From NCBI GenBank assembly GCA_964501725.1, contig CAZCTO010000004.1, positions 89,480 through 153,479 on the forward strand: DNA of 64,000 nt. The letters run 5' to 3'. Each line of letters begins with the position of its first letter. Position 1 is the stretch's first letter. Below, piece by piece: positions 35,292 to 43,723 of this stretch. Made by a program: the position numbers and the translations under genes. Below the pieces are notes generated by a model, which saw only the letters and a program-made list of their open reading frames with translations, had not been told where the DNA came from and did no database searches. Source of the DNA: CAZCTO01 sp964501725 (GTDB taxonomy: Bacteria > Bacillota > Clostridia > Saccharofermentanales > Saccharofermentanaceae).

Positions 35292-35387
35292 CCTCCGGGG
35301 TTAACGGAGGCAGCCGCCTTCACAATTGCATGTAATATCCTGTTTCTGAAACGTCCGGACATCCGTCCGGAAGGCTGATTATCAGCC
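35292..35387 (-). promoter_or_regulatory. Three-hairpin spacer between rpmJ and rpsM
   Basis: Perfect inverted repeats at 35373-35387 (GGCTGAT/ATCAGCC, overlapping the rpmJ stop), 35354-35371 (TCCGGAC/GTCCGGA, loop of four) and 35292-35310 (CCTCCG/CGGAGG). None has a T-run. It stands at the place where E. coli S4 binds the alpha operon leader, so an S4-responsive leader is possible. Confidence 0.5.
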
Positions 35388-35495
35388 CTGCTTCTGCTTG
35401 TGCTTAGGCTCGGAGCAAATAATCATAACCCGACCGTTACGGTGGATTACTTTACATTTCTCGCATATCGTCTTTACGGACGCTCTGACTTTCAT
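35382..35495 (-). CDS. rpmJ: 50S ribosomal protein L36 (zinc form)
   Basis: Smallest 50S protein, 37 aa, starting MKVRASVKTICEKCKVIHRN and ending KHKQKQG. Zinc ligands Cys11, Cys14, Cys27 and His32 are all present. The ATG is preceded by GGGAGG. It lies between infA and rpsM as usual. Confidence 0.96.
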   Translation of the reverse strand: MKVRASVKTICEKCKVIHRNGRVMIICSEPKHKQKQG

Positions 35496-35627
35496 AGTTC
35501 CCAACCTCCCCCAAAAAATCTTCTGTCAAAAGGCAGAAAAATTGACGCCTATCCGGCGCACGCTATAATATAATACCAAAAACCCGATCATTTGCAAGAG
35601 CTTTTCGGAAAACAATCTTCACGAAAG

Positions 35628-35846
35628 CTATTTTGCTCTCCAAGTGATGCGGCCTTTGGACAGATCGTAGGGCGATAATTCCAACGTCACACGATCTCCC
35701 GGCAAAATCTTGATATAATTCTGTCTGAGTTTGCCCGAAATATGCGCCGTAACCATATGGCCGTTTTCAAGCTTAACGCGAAATTTAGCATTCGGAAGCG
35801 CGTCATCCACAATACCTTCAACTTCAATAACATCCTCTTTGGTCAT
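35628..35846 (-). CDS. infA: Translation initiation factor IF-1
   Basis: OB-fold factor of 72 aa that occupies the 30S A site. MTKEDVIEVEGIVDDALPNAKF and GDRVTLELSPYDLSKGRITWR are typical. The ATG follows AAGGAGAT. No promoter was identified in the 108-bp gap to map. Confidence 0.97.
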   Translation of the reverse strand: MTKEDVIEVEGIVDDALPNAKFRVKLENGHMVTAHISGKLRQNYIKILPGDRVTLELSPYDLSKGRITWRAK

Positions 35847-35954
35847 TTTTTATCTCCTTTTTTACTTGATTGCGCTAAAGTCCACTCAGTAATTACTTTG
35901 GCGATCTCTGCACAATTTTTTCTGTCTGTTCCGTTGCAACCTGTTAATCCCTGA

Positions 35955-36716
35955 TTAATCGTCGATTATTGTCGTAATGATGTTACCGTTTTCGGTAATG
36001 GCAAATGTGTTTTCGTAATGAGCGGAATTAAGTCCGTCGGCTGTTGATATGGTCCACTGATCCTCCTGAAGCCTGATGTTGTATGTTCCCTGATTGATCA
36101 TCGGCTCGACCGCAATGACCAGTCCGGGAAGGATTCGAAAACCATGTCCGCTCCTTCCGAAATTCGGAACGTCAGGATCCTCATGCAAATGTTCTCCGAC
36201 ACCGTGTCCGACAAGTTGTCTGACGACACCGAAACCGTTCTTTTCGGCATGTTGTTGAACCGCCGAGGATATATCACCGATCCGCTTGCCCGGCCGAGCC
36301 TGCTCGAGTCCCTTCCAAAAACATTCTTCAGTAACCCGAATCAGTTTTTTCGCATCATCAGAGATTTCGCCGACAGCAAAGGTTCGTGCTGCGTCTGCAT
36401 GAAAACCATTGAGAAACGCGCCGACATCAATGCTCACGATGTCTCCTTCGTGAAGAGTCCTGCTCTTGCTGGGTATCCCGTGAACTACCTCGTCATTAAC
36501 GGAGGCGCAAATCGAAGCGGGAAACGGCGGGCTGCCGTAGTTTAAGAAAGACGGAACAGCACCGTGTTCGCGGATCAGATTCTCGGCGATTGCATCGAGT
36601 TCCCATGTTGTGATGCCCGGGCGCACCGCTTTCTCGATTGCCTGCAAGGCAATCGCAACGATCCGACCCGATTTTTTCATCTTCTCAATTTCTCCGACCG
36701 ATTTCAAGCGAACCAT
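35955..36716 (-). CDS. map: Methionine aminopeptidase, type I
   Basis: Removes the initiator methionine from new proteins. It is 253 aa. The metal ligands of the pita-bread fold are present: Asp in SIDVGAFLNGFHADAARTF, His in VGHGVGEHLHEDP and Glu in AVEPMIN, with the final Glu near the C-terminus. It starts 10 bp after adk. Confidence 0.96.
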   Translation of the reverse strand: MVRLKSVGEIEKMKKSGRIVAIALQAIEKAVRPGITTWELDAIAENLIREHGAVPSFLNYGSPPFPASICASVNDEVVHGIPSKSRTLHEGDIVSIDVGAFLNGFHADAARTFAVGEISDDAKKLIRVTEECFWKGLEQARPGKRIGDISSAVQQHAEKNGFGVVRQLVGHGVGEHLHEDPDVPNFGRSGHGFRILPGLVIAVEPMINQGTYNIRLQEDQWTISTADGLNSAHYENTFAITENGNIITTIIDD

Positions 36717-36726
36717 CTTACGCTCC

Positions 36727-37383
36727 TTATAAAATACCGCGCCCGGATAAACCGGCCCGAATGTCTTTCATGGCAAGATCATGTCCGCCCTCATTATTGA
36801 CAGATAAAATCAAGCCGAGTCTCTCGTAATAATCCACTAAAGGCTGTGTCTTTTCATAATACGTCTTAAGTCGATTAAGTACAGTCTCAGGCTTATCATC
36901 CTCCCGTTGAATAATTTGCCCGCCACACTCATCACAAATTCCTTCAACAAGTGACGGACGAAACGTCAGGCTGAATCCGGAGCCGCAAGCGACGCAGACA
37001 CGCCGTTCGGAAATCCGTTTAACGATTATGTCATCCGGTACCAGAAGGCTGATTACAGCATCGATCTTCTTTCCGGCTTTTGCAAGGAAGCGATCCAGTG
37101 ATTCAGCCTGGGCGATGGTTCTCGGGAACCCGTCAAGCATGAACGAATCGGTGCAATCAGATTCGGAAAGCCGGTCTTCAAGCATTGAAATCGTTACAGA
37201 GTCCGGTACAAGTTCGCCTTTATCGATGAATTCTTTCGCTCTCACGCCCAGAGGAGTCTTTGCTTTAATATTCGCCCGAAAAATATCTCCTGTCGAGATG
37301 TGGGTTAACCCGCACTGGTCATGCAGTGACGCAGCTACTGTTCCTTTTCCGGAGCCCGGAGCTCCGAGCAGTATTAAACGCAT
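36727..37383 (-). CDS. adk: Adenylate kinase (zinc lid)
   Basis: Converts AMP and ATP to two ADP. It is 218 aa, the long-lid form. P-loop GAPGSGKG is at 7-14, with DGFPRTIAQAE in the AMP-binding region. The lid carries CVACG and CDECG, a four-cysteine zinc site usual in Gram-positives. ATG after GGAGG. Confidence 0.97.
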   Translation of the reverse strand: MRLILLGAPGSGKGTVAASLHDQCGLTHISTGDIFRANIKAKTPLGVRAKEFIDKGELVPDSVTISMLEDRLSESDCTDSFMLDGFPRTIAQAESLDRFLAKAGKKIDAVISLLVPDDIIVKRISERRVCVACGSGFSLTFRPSLVEGICDECGGQIIQREDDKPETVLNRLKTYYEKTQPLVDYYERLGLILSVNNEGGHDLAMKDIRAGLSGRGIL

Positions 37384-37451
37384 TTACCTTCCTCCTTTGC
37401 CTTACGTATGGTTTATTCCTTAGCAGTCCCACAAGCGTCGCCCTAATAATG

Positions 37452-37500
37452 TACACATGACCCTATCCGGGAGAATATGTCCCGAACAAGGTCATGTGCA
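37452..37500 (-). promoter_or_regulatory. Long hairpin in the secY-adk spacer
   Basis: Outer arms CACATGACC (37454-37462) and GGTCATGTG (37490-37498) extend by two more pairs including a G-U pair. An inner stem CGGGA/TCCCG (37468-37472, 37480-37484) closes the loop. No T-run follows. The spacer is 179 bp, large for this cluster. It may be an attenuator, an mRNA processing site or a protein-binding leader for adk. Confidence 0.5.
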
Positions 37501-37562
37501 ATCATTTAATTAAAAATCAGTCTCCGTGCATTTGCCGCACCCTGTGCTTTGAGCTCCATGCA

Positions 37563-38876
37563 TCAGTCGAGAAATCCTTTGTAATGGTGCGTAACCATCT
37601 GTGACTCAATCTGTTTTATAAGATCATTGGCTACGCCGGTCATAATCAGGACGGATGTTCCTGCAAACCAAACATTTTGCATGCCGGTAACGTTTCCGAT
37701 GATGGACGGAACCAGAACCACGATCGAAAGGAAGAGCGCATCCGCCCAATTCAGTCGTGAAGCTGTTTTGGCAATAAAGTCAGCTGTCGGGCGGCCGGGA
37801 CGTACACCGGGGATGAATCCGCCGTTTTTCTGAAGGTTGTTGGATATTTCAATCGGATTGAACTGAATCAGTGAATAGAAGAAGGTGAACCCGAGGATCA
37901 ACAGGAAATTAACAAGATAATACCACCAATGTGCCTGCGGATTTTTGAACGCTTGAACGATAAAATTGTTGCTGTTCGAGAAAAACATTGAAATAATCGT
38001 TGACGGTAACGCAATCATCGACATGGTGAAAATTACCGGCATAACTCCGGACTGATTGACCTTGAGAGGAATATACGTATTTTGTCCGCCGTAGACTTTT
38101 CTTCCGATTACTTTCTTTGAATACTGTACCGGTACTCTTCTCTCCGCGTTCTGTACGAACACAACAAAAATGATGGTCAGAAGAGATAGTCCGCTGACTA
38201 CGATAAACAGGCCGCTTCCGGCAAAGAATCCGAGAACATCGTTCTTAATTCTGCCGTATACATCCAGCGCGTATTTGTATAAATCAATCGCCATGTCCGG
38301 GAGTCTCGTCACGATACCGGCAAAAATCAGAAGCGATATGCCGTTTCCGATTCCCTTCTCGTTAATACGCTCGCCGAGCCACATAATAAATGCGGTACCG
38401 GCTGTAAACGTTGCAATAATCAAAATCGCATTCAACCAGCCCGGAAGAAAGGTTGTCATCGCGGACCGTGTCGCATAACAGAAAACCGACGCCTGAAGAA
38501 GCGCAAGTCCGACGGTTACAAAACGAACGATCTTCTGAATCTTTTTCTTGCCGGACTCGCCTTCTTTCTGCAGTCTTTCGAGCGCAGGAATAGCAACGGT
38601 CAGAAGCTGCATAATGATCGATGAATTGATATAAGGAGTGATACCCATTGCAAATATGGTTGCTGCAAAAAGACCGCCTCCGGAAATAATATCCATCAAA
38701 CTTCCGATTTGTCCCCAACCCTGAACAAGTCCCGAAAAAATCTCCCGGTTAATGCCCGGCGTCGGAATCAATCCTCCGATCATGTAGATCGCAAGGATAA
38801 ACACTGTAAACAAGAGCTTCTTCCGAAGATCCGAGACTCGAAAAGCGTTGGTCAAGGTGTCAAACATACCCTTCAT
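37563..38876 (-). CDS. secY: Preprotein translocase subunit SecY
   Basis: Channel-forming protein of the Sec translocon, 437 aa with ten membrane helices. Helix 2 region GGGLFAATIFAMGITPYINSS and NAERRVPVQYSKK are family signatures, with GVMPVIFTMS in helix 7. ATG at 38876 is 7 bp after GGAGG. The ATG two codons upstream is too close to it. Confidence 0.97.
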   Translation of the reverse strand: MKGMFDTLTNAFRVSDLRKKLLFTVFILAIYMIGGLIPTPGINREIFSGLVQGWGQIGSLMDIISGGGLFAATIFAMGITPYINSSIIMQLLTVAIPALERLQKEGESGKKKIQKIVRFVTVGLALLQASVFCYATRSAMTTFLPGWLNAILIIATFTAGTAFIMWLGERINEKGIGNGISLLIFAGIVTRLPDMAIDLYKYALDVYGRIKNDVLGFFAGSGLFIVVSGLSLLTIIFVVFVQNAERRVPVQYSKKVIGRKVYGGQNTYIPLKVNQSGVMPVIFTMSMIALPSTIISMFFSNSNNFIVQAFKNPQAHWWYYLVNFLLILGFTFFYSLIQFNPIEISNNLQKNGGFIPGVRPGRPTADFIAKTASRLNWADALFLSIVVLVPSIIGNVTGMQNVWFAGTSVLIMTGVANDLIKQIESQMVTHHYKGFLD

Positions 38877-38878
38877 GA

Positions 38879-39322
38879 TCATACCTCCAGAGCCGTGCCA
38901 CCAGCCTTTTCGATTTTGTCTTTTGCCGAGGCCGTGAACTTAATTGCCTTCACGGTGAGTTTCTTTGTCAGTTCACCGCTTCCGAGAACTTTGACTCCGT
39001 CGTTTACCTTCGGAACGGACAGGAGCCCGGTCTCAGAAAGCATAACGGCATCAACAATCGTTCCGTCGGCAAAACCCTCGAGGTCACCCACATTGATTTC
39101 AATGTAGGATTTGGCAAATCTTTTGTTGTTAAATCCACGCTTCGGTAAACGTCTGTACAAAGGCATTTGACCGCCTTCAAATCCGGGACGAACGCCGCCG
39201 CCGGAACGGGAGTTCTGGCCTTTGTGTCCGCGTCCGGCTGTTTTGCCGTTTCCGCTTCCCACTCCACGCCCTTTTCGGTATGCTTTAGCGTCTCCGCCGA
39301 AAGTCATTTCATTGAGTTTCAT
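38879..39322 (-). CDS. rplO: 50S ribosomal protein L15
   Basis: Late-assembly 50S protein, 147 aa. It has the glycine-rich KGRGVGSGNGKTAGRGHKGQ start and FEGGQMPLYRRLPKRGF. ATG at 39322 after GGAGG. Confidence 0.96.
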   Translation of the reverse strand: MKLNEMTFGGDAKAYRKGRGVGSGNGKTAGRGHKGQNSRSGGGVRPGFEGGQMPLYRRLPKRGFNNKRFAKSYIEINVGDLEGFADGTIVDAVMLSETGLLSVPKVNDGVKVLGSGELTKKLTVKAIKFTASAKDKIEKAGGTALEV

Positions 39323-39339
39323 GCTTCTTAATACCTCCA

Positions 39340-39519
39340 TCAGACTTCTTCACACTTGACGAGATGCGCAACATTATGAACCATTCCGCGAATCGCTTCG
39401 TTATCTGCATGAGTCACGCTCTGCCCGATTTTATGAAGGCCCAGCGCCTGCATCGTTGCACAATGATTCTTTTTCGCTCTGTTGGTGCTTTTCACCATGG
39501 TAATTTTTAGGTCCGCCAT
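39340..39519 (-). CDS. rpmD: 50S ribosomal protein L30
   Basis: Small 50S protein of 59 aa with MADLKITMVKSTNRAKKNHC at the start and the conserved ALGLHKIGQSV. ATG at 39519 after AGGAGG. It lies between rpsE and rplO. Confidence 0.95.
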   Translation of the reverse strand: MADLKITMVKSTNRAKKNHCATMQALGLHKIGQSVTHADNEAIRGMVHNVAHLVKCEEV

Positions 39520-39533
39520 TGCTGAAGTTCCTC

Positions 39534-40031
39534 CTATCGCAGTATTTCTTGTATGGATTTGCCGCGAAGTCTGGCGACCTCTTGAAGAGATCTTAAACTT
39601 TTCATTCCTTCGATCGTCGCATTTACCATATTATTCGGGTTGTTGGTTCCCAAAGACTTCGTACGAATGTCCTTGATACCAGCCAGTTCGCAGACTGCAC
39701 GAACCGGGCCGCCGGCGATAACACCGGTACCTTCGCGGGCAGGCTTCATGACAATTTTGCCGGCTCCGAAAACACCGTACGCTTCATGCGGAATAGTCGA
39801 TCCGCTGATCGGAACCGTAATGATGTTTTTCTTGGCATCTTCGATGCCCTTGCGGATTGCATCCGGAATTTCCGCTGCTTTACCCAGACCCTTACCGACG
39901 TGACCGTTTTCGTCACCGACAATCACCAGCGCGGCGAACCTGAAATTTCTTCCGCCCTTAACAGTCTTTGAAACACGTCCGATATGGATGACTTTCTCTT
40001 TGAATTCTGTTGTACTCGGATCAAATCCCAT
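39534..40031 (-). CDS. rpsE: 30S ribosomal protein S5
   Basis: Decoding-fidelity protein, 165 aa. VSKTVKGGRNFRFAALVIVGD is the double-stranded-RNA-binding region, and GTGVIAGGPVRAVCELAGI the C-terminal domain. ATG after AGGAGG. Confidence 0.97.
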   Translation of the reverse strand: MGFDPSTTEFKEKVIHIGRVSKTVKGGRNFRFAALVIVGDENGHVGKGLGKAAEIPDAIRKGIEDAKKNIITVPISGSTIPHEAYGVFGAGKIVMKPAREGTGVIAGGPVRAVCELAGIKDIRTKSLGTNNPNNMVNATIEGMKSLRSLQEVARLRGKSIQEILR

Positions 40032-40049
40032 TTTAATCGTTCCTCCTGC

Positions 40050-40418
40050 TTAGAATGATAGGCCGGCTTCGCGTGCCGCCTCAGCCAAAGATGCTACACG
40101 ACCGTGGAAAATATATCCGCCTCTGTCGAAAACAACTTCCTTAATGCCTTTATCAATGGCACGTTCTGCAATCAGTTTTCCTACAGCCGCGGCAGCTTCC
40201 TTCGATCCTCCGGAGGACAACAGGGTCTTGATGTCCTTCTCCAAAGAAGATGCGCTTGCGAGCGTCTGTCCGGCAACATCATCAATCAACTGCGCATAAA
40301 TCTGCGAGTTGCTTCTGAATACGCAAAGTCTGGGACGTGCAGGGGTGCCGGCGATCTTTTTGCGAACGCGCAAATGCTTTCTCCTGCGGATTTCATTCTT
40401 GTCCGGTTTATTAATCAT
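40050..40418 (-). CDS. rplR: 50S ribosomal protein L18
   Basis: 5S rRNA-binding protein, 122 aa from ATG at 40418 (MINKPDKNEIRRRKHLRVRKKI), 8 bp after AAGGGG. A GTG three codons upstream is closer to the site and less likely. PRLCVFRSNSQIYAQLIDD and VVFDRGGYIFHGRV are typical. Confidence 0.95.
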   Translation of the reverse strand: MINKPDKNEIRRRKHLRVRKKIAGTPARPRLCVFRSNSQIYAQLIDDVAGQTLASASSLEKDIKTLLSSGGSKEAAAAVGKLIAERAIDKGIKEVVFDRGGYIFHGRVASLAEAAREAGLSF

Positions 40419-40435
40419 GCATTTCACCCCTTCTC

Positions 40436-40978
40436 TTATTTCTTAGCTCCGGTCTTGCCTTCTTTAATCTTCAAGACCTCGCCTGCATAACGGATGCCCT
40501 TACCCTTATAAGCGTCAGGCATTCTGAATGAACGGATCTTTGCGGCTGTCTCGCCGACTAGCTGCTTATCCGCGCCCTTAACGATGATCTTATTCGGTGC
40601 GGGTACTTCAATAGTGATTCCCTTGGGCTCTTCCAGTTCAATCGGATGAGAGTATCCGAGGTTCAGCAAAAGCGACGAAGCGTTTTTGGTTGCCTTGAAA
40701 CCGACACCGGCTATTTCGAGATTCTTTGTAAATCCCTGCGATACCCCTACCACCATGTTGTTCAGAAGAGAACGGGTCAGCCCGTGCAGAGCCTTATGAC
40801 GCTTTTCTTCCGAAGGTCTTTCAACGGTGATGACACCGTCATTAATCTTAACTGTCATTTCCGGGTGCACACTCATGGATAGCGTTGCATCTTTTCCTTT
40901 GACAGTGATGGACTGCCCATCTTGTTTCACTTCGACCCCCGCAGGGATCTTAATCGGCATTTTGCCAATTCTTGACAT
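40436..40978 (-). CDS. rplF: 50S ribosomal protein L6
   Basis: Two-domain protein near the factor-binding site, 180 aa. MSRIGKMPIKIPAGVEV opens it and PDAYKGKGIRYAGEVLKIKEGKTG closes it. ATG after GGAGGA. Confidence 0.97.
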   Translation of the reverse strand: MSRIGKMPIKIPAGVEVKQDGQSITVKGKDATLSMSVHPEMTVKINDGVITVERPSEEKRHKALHGLTRSLLNNMVVGVSQGFTKNLEIAGVGFKATKNASSLLLNLGYSHPIELEEPKGITIEVPAPNKIIVKGADKQLVGETAAKIRSFRMPDAYKGKGIRYAGEVLKIKEGKTGAKK

Positions 40979-41059
40979 TTTATCTTCCTCCTGCTCTTTA
41001 GATTGCGGCGACTCGAAAAAAAATCCGAATCGTCCTTTCAGAGTGCCTTCTTTACTTGC

Positions 41060-41455
41060 TTACCAGACGTAAGCCATTACTTCGCCGCCAACACCAAGCG
41101 TACGAGCTTTCTTGTCCGTCATAATACCCTTTGATGTGGAAATGATTGCGATGCCGAGACCGCCCAATACATGGGGAAGGTTCTCGTTATCCACGTAAAC
41201 GCGTAATCCGGGCTTTGATATACGCTTGATGCCCTTGATCACATTCTTACGACCGGCGTATTTAAGCGTCACCTTGATCATTCCCTGCTTATCATCGGCT
41301 GTAAAATCAAACCGGCTGATATAGCCTTCGTCCAAAAGGATCTGCGCGATCGCTTTTTTGAGATTTGAACCCGGTACCATAACCGTCGGATGACCCGCCG
41401 TGCCGGCATTACGGATTCTCGTCAGCATATCTGCAATTGCATCTGTAATCTGCAT
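41060..41455 (-). CDS. rpsH: 30S ribosomal protein S8
   Basis: Central-domain 16S rRNA-binding protein, 131 aa, that regulates the spc operon in E. coli. It begins MQITDAIADMLTRIRNA and ends with STSKGIMTDKKARTLGVGGEV. ATG after AAGGAGG. Confidence 0.97.
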   Translation of the reverse strand: MQITDAIADMLTRIRNAGTAGHPTVMVPGSNLKKAIAQILLDEGYISRFDFTADDKQGMIKVTLKYAGRKNVIKGIKRISKPGLRVYVDNENLPHVLGGLGIAIISTSKGIMTDKKARTLGVGGEVMAYVW

Positions 41456-41477
41456 ACGTATTCCTCCTTGCTATCGT

Positions 41478-41663
41478 TTACCAGCTGGCCTTACGGACGC
41501 CGGGAATTTGTCCCTTGTAAGCCAAATCACGGAAGCAAAGACGGCAAATGCCGTATTTGCGAATATAGGCGTGGGGTCTTCCGCAGAGCTTGCAGCGGTT
41601 GTGCTGCTGCGTCTTAAACTTCGTTGCTCTTTGGGCCTTAAGGATCATAGACAACTTTGCCAT
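41478..41663 (-). CDS. rpsZ: 30S ribosomal protein S14, type Z
   Basis: Short zinc-binding S14 of 61 aa with Cys24, 27, 40 and 43. RQLAYKGQIPGVRKASW-type end (here RDLAYKGQIPGVRKASW). ATG after GGAGGG. Confidence 0.97.
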   Translation of the reverse strand: MAKLSMILKAQRATKFKTQQHNRCKLCGRPHAYIRKYGICRLCFRDLAYKGQIPGVRKASW

Positions 41664-41681
41664 TTAATCTTTCCCTCCTGC

Positions 41682-42221
41682 TTACTTGCGAAACGGCATT
41701 CCCATCAGAGTCAGAAGCTCTCTTGCTTCTTCATCTGTATTGGCCGTTGTAACAATAATGATATCCATGCCGCGAATCTTGTCGACCTTGTCATAGTCTA
41801 TTTCCGGAAACATCAACTGCTCTTTGATTCCCATTGCATAGTTTCCGTGACCATCGAAAGAGTTCGGACTTACGCCGCGGAAGTCACGCACGCGAGGAAG
41901 CGAGATGCTGATAAGTTTATCGAGAAAGTCGTACATGCGCTCTCCGCGAAGTGTCACTTTACAGCCAATCTTCATTCCTTCTCTGAGCTTAAATGCTGCG
42001 ACTGATTTGGTCGCAACCGTCGAAACAGGCTTCTGTCCGGCAATAATTCCCATATCACGCATCGCGTTCTCAAGAGCTTTCGGATTGGTATTCACTTCTC
42101 CGACACCCATGTTAAGAACAATTTTTTCCACGCGGGGGATCTGCATCACAGACTTGTAACCGAAACGTTCCCGCATTGCCGGTGCTATTTCAGCTACGAA
42201 TTTTTCTTTTAATCTGGACAT
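41682..42221 (-). CDS. rplE: 50S ribosomal protein L5
   Basis: 5S rRNA-binding protein of 179 aa. IPRVEKIVLNMGVGE and RDFRGVSPNSFDGHGNYAMGI are conserved. It starts just 3 bp downstream of the rplX stop (42225), so translation is probably coupled. Confidence 0.97.
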   Translation of the reverse strand: MSRLKEKFVAEIAPAMRERFGYKSVMQIPRVEKIVLNMGVGEVNTNPKALENAMRDMGIIAGQKPVSTVATKSVAAFKLREGMKIGCKVTLRGERMYDFLDKLISISLPRVRDFRGVSPNSFDGHGNYAMGIKEQLMFPEIDYDKVDKIRGMDIIIVTTANTDEEARELLTLMGMPFRK

Positions 42222-42224
42222 GAA

Positions 42225-42827
42225 TTACTCCCCCTTCTCTGTTTCTTTGATCTCTTTTGATTTTGTCGTTTTTGCCTTCGCTGCTTTTGTTGCCGTTTCC
42301 GCTACAGTTGTCTCTTTACTTGCGGACGCTTTCTTCGCGGTTGTTTTGGCCTTAGCTGCTTCGGGTTTTGCGGCTGTAACCTTGGTTTGTGTCTTCTTTG
42401 CCGCAGCTTTCACCGGAGCTTCTTTTTCGGTTGCCGGTTTTTCTGCCGCAGTCTTCGGTGCTGCTGCTTTTGCAGGTGTTGCTTTTGAAGCGGCCTTCTT
42501 GGACTTATCAATCGAAGCACCGCACTTTTTGCAGACACGTGTCTTCTTTCCGTCCGCATCGATCTGAGTCGAGGTACGAGTCGGCTTGCCGCACTTTGAG
42601 CAAACAATCATAACGTTTGATACGTCAATTGATCCCTCGCGTTCGATGATTCCTGCCGGCTTATTCTGTCCGCGTGCCTTCTGGTGCTTCTTGACCATGT
42701 TGACACCCGATACAAACACGCGACCTGCGGCTGGATCCGCTTTAACAACTTTTCCGGTTCTGCCGCGATCCTTACCGGCGATGACAATGACGCTATCATC
42801 TGTTTTTACATGCATTTTACTTGTCAT
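42225..42827 (-). CDS. rplX: 50S ribosomal protein L24 with a long Lys/Ala-rich tail
   Basis: Assembly-initiator 50S protein. The normal domain covers about residues 5-108: the KOW part (DSVIVIAGKDRGRTGKV) and a zinc-ribbon-like part with Cys76, 79, 99 and 102. A further 90 residues of low-complexity Ala, Lys, Thr and Glu follow, giving 200 aa against about 105. The tail looks like histone H1 or bacterial HU tails. It is in frame and ends at a normal stop, so it is not a frameshift artefact by appearance. ATG after AGGAGG. Confidence 0.95.
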   Translation of the reverse strand: MTSKMHVKTDDSVIVIAGKDRGRTGKVVKADPAAGRVFVSGVNMVKKHQKARGQNKPAGIIEREGSIDVSNVMIVCSKCGKPTRTSTQIDADGKKTRVCKKCGASIDKSKKAASKATPAKAAAPKTAAEKPATEKEAPVKAAAKKTQTKVTAAKPEAAKAKTTAKKASASKETTVAETATKAAKAKTTKSKEIKETEKGE

Positions 42828-42839
42828 TGGTCGTCCTCC

Positions 42840-43208
42840 TTACAGAACTTCGGGAGCAAGAGACAAAATTTTCATGTAATCCTTGTCCCTGAGCTCTCTG
42901 GCGATCGGCCCAAAAATTCGGGTGCCGCGCGGGTTCTTGTCTTCTTTGATGATGACGGCTGCATTCTCGTCAAATTTGATATACGATCCGTCTGATCTTC
43001 TGACGCCTTTTTTGGTGCGAACGACGACGGCTCTGACTACTTCGCCTTTCTTGACAATTCCGCCCGGGGCGGCTGTCTTGACGGAGCAGACGATTACATC
43101 GCCGATATTGGCATATTTTCTCCAGGAACCGCCAAGCACCTTGATACACGCGAGCTCTTTCGCGCCGGTATTGTCAGCGGACCTGAGTCTGGACTCAACC
43201 TGAATCAT
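42840..43208 (-). CDS. rplN: 50S ribosomal protein L14
   Basis: Intersubunit bridge protein, 122 aa, starting MIQVESRLRSADNTGAKEL and including FGPIARELRDKDYMKILSLAPEV. ATG after AGGAGG. Confidence 0.97.
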   Translation of the reverse strand: MIQVESRLRSADNTGAKELACIKVLGGSWRKYANIGDVIVCSVKTAAPGGIVKKGEVVRAVVVRTKKGVRRSDGSYIKFDENAAVIIKEDKNPRGTRIFGPIARELRDKDYMKILSLAPEVL

Positions 43209-43250
43209 GCTAGATTTCCTCCTTTACGTGAAAACCATTCAATCAGCGAT

Positions 43251-43508
43251 TTATTTCGCCTTTTCAATTATTTCGATCAGTCTCCAACGCTTTTCGCGCG
43301 AAAGCGGGCGGGTTTCCATCACTTTGACTTTGTCGCCGATTCCGCATGCGTTCTCTTCGTCATGCGCTTTCAGCTTATAGGTCCTTTTGATGATCTTCTT
43401 ATAAAGCGGATGCTTTACATGCTCTGTGACGGATACAACAATCGTCTTGTCCATTTTGTCACTCGACACGACACCCGTGCGCGTTTTTCTGAGGTTACGA
43501 TCGCTCAT
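43251..43508 (-). CDS. rpsQ: 30S ribosomal protein S17
   Basis: Primary 16S rRNA-binding protein, 85 aa, OB fold. RKTRTGVVSSDKMDKTIVVSV and the ETRPLSREKRWRL end are conserved. Confidence 0.97.
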   Translation of the reverse strand: MSDRNLRKTRTGVVSSDKMDKTIVVSVTEHVKHPLYKKIIKRTYKLKAHDEENACGIGDKVKVMETRPLSREKRWRLIEIIEKAK

Positions 43509-43522
43509 TCACTTTTCCCCCT

Positions 43523-43723
43523 TCATCCCTTAGCCTTGAGCTCTTGCTCGCGTAATACTGTTTTCACACGTGCGATGTCACGACGAACTGCGCTGAGGCG
43601 CATCGGGTTCTCAAGCTGGTTGGTTGCATGTTGGAAACGGAGCTTAAAGAGCTCTTCCTTGAGAGCGAGCAGTTCCTTCTGAAGCTCGTCTCCGGATTTT
43701 GCGCGGATTTCATCAGCCTTCAT
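43523..43723 (-). CDS. rpmC: 50S ribosomal protein L29
   Basis: Two-helix protein of 66 aa beside the exit tunnel, where chaperones dock. LKEELFKLRFQHATNQLENP is the family core. It overlaps rplP by 11 bp. Confidence 0.96.
   Translation of the reverse strand: MKADEIRAKSGDELQKELLALKEELFKLRFQHATNQLENPMRLSAVRRDIARVKTVLREQELKAKG

Noticed and set aside
42220..42567. Hydrophobic Ala/Val/Phe-rich frame on the plus strand
   Set aside because: It is the reverse complement of the Lys/Ala-rich L24 tail; low-complexity DNA gives an apparent membrane protein.
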